DNA of 45,629 nt from Bacteroidota bacterium (lineage in GTDB: Bacteria > Bacteroidota > Bacteroidia > Chitinophagales > S012-47). The DNA is taken from assembly GCA_024276745.1 (NCBI GenBank), contig JAJRWN010000078.1, positions 1 to 45,629 on the forward strand, in the 5' to 3' direction. The notes under the pieces are model-generated. The model searched no databases, had not been told where the DNA came from, and saw nothing but the letters and a program-made list of their open reading frames with translations. Both the position numbers and the translations under genes were made by a program. Of the stretch, positions 24,753-31,500 are shown piece after piece; positions within the stretch are counted from its first letter, which is position 1, and each line of letters opens with the position of its first letter.

Positions 24753-25466
24753 TCAATTAAGCTTTGTAAAGCGGTCTTTTTGCCAGAAAGGTATTACCGG
24801 TGCCACATCAATGGTGGCACAATACCGGGCATCCGCTTCATTGCCCAAACCGGATAATCTTCTATAATGATCACTCATTTTAAAGGCATCAAGAAGATGA
24901 TTTGAATACTTGTTGAATATAGTTTCGGCCATTAAGGATGCATCGTTTTTAATGGTATAAATGCTTTTAAGTTTCTGGACCAATGCTCCGGCAAATAAGG
25001 TATCTTCAAAACTGGGTTGATTACGCCAACCGGCACAAAGTAATATACTGTCCATCGGTTGCCTGATTATGTATTGAGACAATAGGTTGAAATTCACAAA
25101 TGCTCCGCAAAGTATTTCTGATGCTTGCTGTGCAGCCAAAACCGCCCGGGTTCCATTTGTAGTGCTTAATACCAGGATTTTATTATTCATATTTTTATCC
25201 TGATAGCTCAATGGTGAATTGCCATATTCAAAACCTTTAGCTGTTTTCCCCTGCCTTTCTGCCGCCCGTATATATTCTCCTCCTGCAAACGATTTGGTAT
25301 CCTCAATTTTCTCAAGCGTGATTACAGATTGCATACCATGGTATAAAGCCGAACATATCGTAGAGCTGGCACGCAAAATATCAATGACAATGACCCTTTT
25401 GCCCACACTGGTCTCCCGAGGGAAATGAGCCGGGCTCAGAAAACTTGTTAATTCGGCAGAAGACAT
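24753..25466 (-). CDS. ComB-family 2-phosphosulfolactate phosphatase
   Basis: 237 residues with the ComB-fold signatures: VIVIDILRASSTICSAL near the N-terminus, then STTNGTRAVLAA, LLCAGWRNQPSFEDTLFAGAL and a final DARYCATIDVAPVIP. In methanogens ComB dephosphorylates 2-phosphosulfolactate for coenzyme M synthesis. No comA, comC or sulfolactate genes are visible here, so the substrate in this organism is uncertain. It lies 2 bp downstream of gcvT on the same strand. Confidence 0.88.
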   Translation of the reverse strand: MSSAELTSFLSPAHFPRETSVGKRVIVIDILRASSTICSALYHGMQSVITLEKIEDTKSFAGGEYIRAAERQGKTAKGFEYGNSPLSYQDKNMNNKILVLSTTNGTRAVLAAQQASEILCGAFVNFNLLSQYIIRQPMDSILLCAGWRNQPSFEDTLFAGALVQKLKSIYTIKNDASLMAETIFNKYSNHLLDAFKMSDHYRRLSGLGNEADARYCATIDVAPVIPFWQKDRFTKLN

Positions 25467-25468
25467 AT

Positions 25469-26563
25469 TCAGGCTTGTTTGTAAAAAGGAGTTTTCTGTA
25501 CGATGGCCTTTAATGCTTTATTTCTGACTTCTATAAAAATTTCACTTCCGGTTTTACTGTGCTCCAAATCAACATATCCCATTCCAATTGCTTTATTCAG
25601 CAATGGAGATTGGGTACCTGAAGTTACCCGGCCGATAACAGATCCGGTATGATTCAATATGCGATAATCATGCCTTGGAATACCCCGGTCAATAAGCTCA
25701 AAACCAATTAATTTTCTTTTTAAACCGGCTTCTTTCTGACGAATGAAAAAATCTTTATTGATAAATTTATTGCCCGGTGCTTTTAGTTTGGTAATCCATC
25801 CCAAACCGGCTTCAAGAGGCGATGTATTTTCATTAATATCATTGCCATAAAGACAAAAACCCATCTCAAGCCGGAGGGTATCCCTGGCTCCGAGTCCTGC
25901 CGGTTCAGTACCGAATGCTTTACCGGCATCAAATATCGCTTCCCAGACCTGTTTAGCATATTTATTAGGAAAATATAATTCAACACCACCCGAACCGGTA
26001 TATCCGGTTGCAGAAATCAATACATTTTCAACACCGGCCAAAGGACCATAAGTGAAATGATAATATTCGATTTCATCCAAAGGAACCCTTGTCAGTTTTT
26101 GTAAAACTTTTATCGCATTAGGCCCTTGTACAGCCAGTTGGGCGATTTGGTCGCTTTCATTTTCTATTTGTGCTCCAACTTGGTTATGTGCCACTATCCA
26201 ATTCCAGTCTTTCTCAATGTTTGAAGCATTTACAACCAACAAATACCTGTCTTTGGCAATAAAATAAACCAGCAAATCGTCAACAATCCCTCCCTGTTCA
26301 TTCGGCAAACAGGAATATTGAGCGGCTCCGGGTTGCAATCGATCAATATCGTTTGTTGTTACATACTGAACAAGATCATGTGCATGCGGACCGCTTACCA
26401 TAAATTCTCCCATATGAGATACATCGAAAACACCCACATTATTGCGAATATTCAAATGCTCTTCTTTAATGCTGCTATAAACAACAGGCATTTTATATCC
26501 GGCAAATTCTACCAATCTTGCTCCAAGTGCTTCGTGTATGGAAAGGAAAGCAGTAGTCTTCAT
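25469..26563 (-). CDS. gcvT: Glycine cleavage system T protein (aminomethyltransferase)
   Basis: 364 residues, normal for GcvT. Features: [16 protein letters not shown], the [16 protein letters not shown] strand pair, [15 protein letters not shown], the folate-site [13 protein letters not shown] and the C-terminal [21 protein letters not shown]. It transfers the methylene unit from aminomethyl-lipoyl H protein to tetrahydrofolate, releasing ammonia. The track start is TTG; ATG 26563 follows a TAnnTTTG element and is preferred. No gcvH or gcvP in the window. It leads a two-gene unit with comB. Confidence 0.96.
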   Translation of the reverse strand: MKTTAFLSIHEALGARLVEFAGYKMPVVYSSIKEEHLNIRNNVGVFDVSHMGEFMVSGPHAHDLVQYVTTNDIDRLQPGAAQYSCLPNEQGGIVDDLLVYFIAKDRYLLVVNASNIEKDWNWIVAHNQVGAQIENESDQIAQLAVQGPNAIKVLQKLTRVPLDEIEYYHFTYGPLAGVENVLISATGYTGSGGVELYFPNKYAKQVWEAIFDAGKAFGTEPAGLGARDTLRLEMGFCLYGNDINENTSPLEAGLGWITKLKAPGNKFINKDFFIRQKEAGLKRKLIGFELIDRGIPRHDYRILNHTGSVIGRVTSGTQSPLLNKAIGMGYVDLEHSKTGSEIFIEVRNKALKAIVQKTPFYKQA

Positions 26564-26586
26564 TCTTATCAAGTTTATTTTAGCGG

Positions 26587-26594
26587 CAAAGCTA
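26587..26594 (-). promoter_or_regulatory. -7 element for gcvT-comB
   Basis: TAGCTTTG on the minus strand matches TAnnTTTG. Transcription would start near 26580, about 17 nt upstream of ATG 26563. Confidence 0.5.
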
Positions 26595-26650
26595 ATAAAT
26601 ATGTCTCTTCCCGCAGCTAATTAATCACCCTTTAATAGGGAATTTTCATT

Positions 26651-26658
26651 TACATTTG
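26651..26658 (+). promoter_or_regulatory. -7 element for the LpxD-like gene
   Basis: TACATTTG matches TAnnTTTG. It lies on the opposite strand and 57 bp from the gcvT element, making a compact divergent promoter region. The track's TTG start lies inside it, so ATG 26680 is the start. Confidence 0.5.
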
Positions 26659-26679
26659 ACAATAAATAAAGCTAATATC

Positions 26680-27615
26680 ATGAAATTAAAAGAGGCGGTA
26701 TCGGTACAAGATATTTGCAATATCATAGTAGCTCAACATAGCGGCCATGGCCGGGAGTTGATTTCAGGTATCAATGAAATTCACAAAGTATCTCCCGGTG
26801 ATCTCACCTTTGTTGATTTCGATAAATACTATGATAAAGCACTGCAATCGGCAGCCAGTGTAATTCTGATTAATAAAAAACTTACTGCCCCCGAGGGAAA
26901 AGTATTGATTTTTACCCAAAACCCTTTTAATGACTATAATAAAATTGTAAAGCACTTTTATAAAAAACAAGTTTCCGCTAAAACCATGAATGGAGTCGTA
27001 GGAGCGAGCTCAATTATTTATCCGGGTGTTTATATCGGGCATGGTGTAAAAATCGGTGAAAATTGTATCGTTTATCCCAATGTTAGTATAATGGATCATA
27101 CAGAAATAGCCAACGGGGTAATTATTCAATCCAATACCGTCATCGGATCAGATGCCTTTTATTATAAAAGAGATAATCAAAAAGTATTTACCCGTATGGA
27201 ATCCTGCGGTAAAGTGATTATCAGAAACAATGTAGAAATAGGTGCAGGCTGCACAATCGACAGGGGAGTATCCGGAGAGACTATCATAGGAGCAGGAACA
27301 AAAATTGATAATTTGGTACATATCGGACATGGCAGCACCATAGGAGAGAATTGTTTGATAGCCGCCCAAACAGGTATTGCCGGAAAAGTAAAAATAGGTA
27401 ATCGTATAATGATATGGGGGCAAGTGGGTATATCAAAAGATCTTGAAATTGGTGACGATGCCATTATCTATGCCCAATCAGGAGTCATTAAATCATTGGA
27501 TGCCGGAAAAACCTATTTCGGATCACCCGTTGGCGAAGCACGGGAAAAAATGAAACAAATGGCCATGCTAAAATATTTACCGGTTTGGTGGGAAACTATT
27601 GTTAAAAAAAGTTGA
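26680..27615 (+). CDS. LpxD-like left-handed beta-helix acyltransferase
   Basis: 311 residues: an N-terminal uridine-binding-like LpxD domain (1-~105), then about ten hexapeptide-repeat coils of a left-handed beta-helix (SIIYPGVYIGHGVKIGENC onwards) and a short helical C-terminus. The general-base His is present in LVHIGHG. The second catalytic-site His of E. coli LpxD (in its NGH motif) is replaced: here the matching stretch reads GISKDLEIG. Bacteroidota often carry such an LpxD paralogue besides the lipid A enzyme. It is likely an N- or O-acyltransferase on a nucleotide sugar, with substrate uncertain. It is not beside lpxA or lpxC here. Confidence 0.85.
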   Translation: MKLKEAVSVQDICNIIVAQHSGHGRELISGINEIHKVSPGDLTFVDFDKYYDKALQSAASVILINKKLTAPEGKVLIFTQNPFNDYNKIVKHFYKKQVSAKTMNGVVGASSIIYPGVYIGHGVKIGENCIVYPNVSIMDHTEIANGVIIQSNTVIGSDAFYYKRDNQKVFTRMESCGKVIIRNNVEIGAGCTIDRGVSGETIIGAGTKIDNLVHIGHGSTIGENCLIAAQTGIAGKVKIGNRIMIWGQVGISKDLEIGDDAIIYAQSGVIKSLDAGKTYFGSPVGEAREKMKQMAMLKYLPVWWETIVKKS

Positions 27616-27624
27616 TTTATTTCC

Positions 27625-27640
27625 CCTATATTAATATAGG
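27625..27640. repeat. Perfect 16-bp palindrome CCTATATTAATATAGG
   Basis: Perfectly self-complementary sequence 10 bp after the LpxD-like gene stop. No T-run follows on either strand, so it is not a standard terminator; it could be an operator or a weak 3' hairpin. Confidence 0.7.
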
Positions 27641-27710
27641 TGTACTACCGGCTTTAATACAATATTTGTAAAAATGTTGCCTGCATGAAATAATAAACAA
27701 AAAAAAATCC

Positions 27711-27739
27711 TTGATAATTACACGATATTTTTATATTTG
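27711..27739 (+). promoter_or_regulatory. Bacteroidota-type promoter for the adhesin operon
   Basis: TTG (27711-27713), an 18-bp spacer and TATATTTG (27732-27739) match the -33/-7 arrangement TTG-N17-23-TAnnTTTG. The start site would be near 27746, giving a leader of about 265 nt before ATG 28012. This is the most complete promoter match in the window. Confidence 0.6.
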
Positions 27740-27760
27740 CTACTTGACTGTAGGGAAAAA

Positions 27761-27838
27761 ATGAGTTTTTTTTTCGAAAGTCGAGAACATGTTTTATATT
27801 TAACTTCAGAAAAATTATTTTCGAGAAGTTTTTTTTAA
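27761..27838 (+). CDS. Possible 25-residue leader peptide
   Basis: ATG to TAA frame just after the predicted transcription start, preceded by AGGGA-like purines 6 bases before the ATG. The peptide is Phe-rich (MSFFFESRE... ends RSFF). The last codons lie inside the terminator hairpin and its T-run, as in transcription-attenuation leaders. A chance ORF of this size is quite possible. Confidence 0.25.
   Translation: MSFFFESREHVLYLTSEKLFSRSFF
27802..27836 (+). terminator. Intrinsic terminator-like hairpin inside the adhesin leader
   Basis: AACTTC-A-GAAAA, loop ATTA, TTTTC-GA-GAAGTT: eleven base pairs with a small internal bulge, followed by eight Ts. It lies about 55-90 nt after the predicted start, well before the first gene. 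It would end a small RNA of roughly 90 nt or act as an attenuator. Confidence 0.65.
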
Positions 27839-28011
27839 TACATTTACAGTTCTCAATATAAACCAAAGTCTTTATTGGCTTGGTGTTGTTGGCATAAATA
27901 CCCTTTTTATTATATAGTGGCATTCAAATTTTATTAACTAACAGTTTTACAACAGGCAGGATTTAGTGCTATGTGGTGAAACCCAAATAAACCATTCTAA
28001 ATTTATTTATT

Positions 28012-28479
28012 ATGAGAGCATTAATCTACAAAGTATCGGGGATGTTGTCGATGCTTCTCATTTTGTTCAGTGCTTTGGTAACCAACGCCCAAACGCAAGA
28101 ACAAATTGACGAAGTCAACGCTTTTGAGCAAAAGATAGAAATCAACCAGAATAATCCTGGTTTTGATATGCAATCTGCTCAACAAGAACTGAACCTATTG
28201 AAAGAAGCCTATGGAATGATTCCCGCTTCAACCCAGGAAAACCCGGTAAGTCAGGTAGAACCGATTGCCGGTACAAGTTTGGCTGAAATTTCACCAAGCA
28301 CAGGAAATACCGGAGGCTCACAAGCCAAACCGATAGATCCTAATCATGTTCCTACCCGGGTAGAAGAAATCGAAGATCAAATTAATATGCTGAAAGGTGT
28401 AGATGACCCCAGAGCAGTTGATATGATTAATGATTTGCAAAAAGAATTAGAATATATCCAAAATAAGGATAAAAACTAA
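28012..28479 (+). CDS. Small secreted helical protein of the adhesin operon
   Basis: 155 residues. A signal peptide (1-26, VTNAQ) is followed by an N-terminal helical, Gln/Glu-rich segment (~27-70), a low-complexity Pro/Ser/Gly linker (~72-112) and a C-terminal helical segment of about 40 residues with coiled-coil-like heptads (VEEIEDQINMLKGV...). No named family. It lies 41 bp upstream of the giant T9SS adhesin and probably shares its transcript, suggesting an accessory role in secretion or surface attachment. Confidence 0.75.
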   Translation: MRALIYKVSGMLSMLLILFSALVTNAQTQEQIDEVNAFEQKIEINQNNPGFDMQSAQQELNLLKEAYGMIPASTQENPVSQVEPIAGTSLAEISPSTGNTGGSQAKPIDPNHVPTRVEEIEDQINMLKGVDDPRAVDMINDLQKELEYIQNKDKN

Positions 28480-28520
28480 ACGATTTGGTTTGATTTTGAA
28501 AATATAAAATCTTTAATAAA

Positions 28521-31500
28521 ATGAAAAGATTGACCTTTACACTAATAAGTACAATTTTGCTGTTGTTCGGTGCGAACCGGATGCAGGCACAAATCAGTAC
28601 TTTCCCGTACACTGAGGACTTTGAAACATGGTCAACTTGTACGACAGTATGTTATGGCTGGTACAGTACCTGTAATGCTCCTACTTCCTCACAATGGACA
28701 ATAGTAAACAGTAGCAGTACCACCCACTGGATTGTGGATGTTTGTGGTACTTCAAGTTTTGGAACCGGCCCTTCTGCCGACCATACTTTGGGTAATTGTG
28801 CAGGACACTATTTATATACAGAAAGTTCAGGATGTTATGGACAAACTGCAGAAGTGATTACACCTGAATTTAACTTCGCTGCCAGTACTGCCCCAATGAT
28901 GGAATTCTGGTATCATATGTATGGTAGCGCAATGGGTACCATGCACCTCGATGTAAGTTTTAATAACGGCTCTACCTGGACTACTGATATTATTCCCAGT
29001 TGGACCGATAATGTTAATGCCTGGCAATTGAAAACCGTTGACCTGAGTGCAACAGGACTGAATTATGGTGGAATGGCTTCGGTGAAATTTAAAATACGGG
29101 GTATTACCGGTTTTGGCTATACCTCAGATATGGCTATTGATGACTTCCGGATATACGAATTATTCGATTATGATGCTGAAGCAAGTGTAAATAACTCTGA
29201 ATATACGCTTATTCCGGTATCACAAGCCGAAGGTTCTATGATTGCTACCGCTACTAATGTTGGTATTCAAACTTTAAGCAGTGTAGTCATTCAAGCTGAT
29301 TTAAACGGTGTAAACAATGGCTTTATCTACAGCACAAACAGCACACCTGTTTCCCTGGCTCCGGGTGCAAGTACTACTTATTCATTACCCGGTTTACAAA
29401 ATACATTGAATTTATTAGCTAATCCCGGTGATGTTTATACCCTTACGATAACGGTTATAACAACTCCTACTGATCAATTCCTGGGAAATAACACTTCCAT
29501 ATCAACCTGGGTGATTGATGATACAACGTATGCTAGAGACGATGATGTTATTACCTTCGCTTACGGTATATATGGTAGTAACAGTGCCGGTGGTAATATC
29601 GGTAATCAATATACTATTCATAATCCGGCTGCTTTAACCAAAATTCAGATAAAACTGGGTAACCCCAATGGATTTGGTATGACGGTAAGCCCCGGTAATC
29701 AATATTCGGCTTCCTTATGGAGTTATAATAATGGTACGAATTTCCCTGATACGATTATTCAAAGCACTCCGGTTGCAACCGTTCCGTCTGCAACAACAGG
29801 TCAAGGTCATTCACTCGAATTTGCTCAGCCTATTATAGTTCAGGGCGGCAAAGAATATGTAGCTACCATTGATGAGCTTACCGGACAGAATGGTGTAGCT
29901 GTTTCAAAAACAGATAATATTTATACAAGCAGCAAAACCTGGCTTCGTTGGCCGACTAACCCTTATGGTAATGTTGACGGATGGTCACATGTTGACCCGT
30001 TTGGAGGTAATTTTGTTGGAACACCTGTAGTACGGATGATTTTCTGGGATGGTTGTTTAATTCCAATTCCGGGCTTAGACGATACATTATGCTATGGCGA
30101 TACAGCCGTATTGGGAGGAAGTCCTGCTGCTATGCTTGGAACACCTCCTTATACCTATTCATGGGCTCCAGCCGCTTCTTTAAACGATCCGACTTTAGCC
30201 AATCCTTTAGCATATCCTACAGTAACTACACAATATACATTAACCGTTACCGATGCGTTCGGATGTGCTTCATCTGATTCGGTAATTGTAAATGTAAATC
30301 CACTACCGATTGTAAATCAAACCGGTCTTGGTACTGATTATTGTATTGATGATAGTCCGGTAGCTGTTAAAGGAACTCCGGCCGGTGGGGCGTGGACTGG
30401 TGCAGGTACTACAAATCTGAGCGGTCCTTATTCTGCTGCTTATACCGGACCAGCGGTACCAATTGCTGACGGTGCAGGTACTTATAATCAGGAAAAATTA
30501 AATGTAAGTGGTTTACCGGGTTCTGCCTTAGGTGGCGATATCAAACTGGTAAGCGTTTGCTTCCAACTGAATCATACCTGGATCGGTGATGTAGCTATTC
30601 GTTTAGTTGCTCCTGACGGATCCACCGTTGATTTAATGGATCGTCCCGGTTATCCGGCATCTTTCTTTGGATGTATAGGTGACAATGTAGATGCATGTGT
30701 GGTTCCTGGTATTGGCAATGAGATGGAAAGTCAATGCGGTAATCTTCCTGCTATCAGTGGTTCATTTACTGCTGCCAACGGACAAGATTTAGATATCTTT
30801 AATAATGGTGTATTGAATCCAAACGGAATGTGGAAAATGGAAGCAGCCGACTTTGTTGGTGGTGACAATGGTGCAATAGCTAGTTGGACACTAAACTTTG
30901 TAACCGGTGACGGTGAATTTGACCCGGCCACAGCAGGTGCAGGTGTTCATACAATTTCTTATTGTTTCACTGATGCTAACGGCTGTACCAATTGTGCAGA
31001 TCAGGTTGTAACCGTACATGAATTGCCCGATGCATCCATAACTCCTGTTGGTCCGCTTTGTTTAGACGAGCCGGCCTTTAATTTAATACCTGCTACCCCA
31101 TTAGGTACTTTCTCAGGACCCGGTATTACAGATCCTGTAGCGGGTGTATTTAATGCCGGTGTTGCCGGTGTAGGTACACACAGAATTTATTATGATGTAA
31201 CCGATTTATATGGTTGCTACAATATTGACTCCATTGATATTGTTGTCAATGACGTTCCTACTGCCGATGCCGGTTTAGATGCCGTTATTTGTGAAGGTGA
31301 TAATGTGTTTATTGGTGGTGCTCCAACAGGAACACCCGGTGTATCAACACCTATCATTGTTTCTTATTCATGGGCGCCTGCAACAGGATTAAGCTCTTCG
31401 GTAGATCCTAATCCTTCCGCTTCACCAGCAGTAACCACTACTTATACAGTAACCGTTACCGATGCTAACGGATGTACAGGTGAAGATGTAGTTACTGTAA

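Larger units (their letters stand above)
27616..28011 (+). other. Regulatory leader region of the adhesin operon
   Basis: This 396-bp AT-rich gap contains, in order: a perfect 16-bp palindrome at 27625-27640, a promoter at 27711-27739, a short possible ORF at 27761-27838, a hairpin with T-run at 27802-27836, and about 175 bp more before the first adhesin-operon gene. The minus-strand ORF of 89 codons in the track is Lys/Phe/Ile-rich in keeping with AT-rich noncoding DNA and is treated as a shadow. Confidence 0.6.

Noticed and set aside
24753-26563. Coenzyme M biosynthesis locus
   Set aside because: Only a ComB homologue is present, next to gcvT; no comA, comC or comDE.
27654-27923. 89-codon minus-strand ORF in the adhesin leader
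   Set aside because: AT-driven composition (Lys/Phe/Ile-rich), no start signal, and it overlaps the promoter and terminator hairpin.
30053-30277. 74-codon alternative-frame ORF inside the adhesin gene
   Set aside because: Lies inside a long well-supported coding frame; a shadow.
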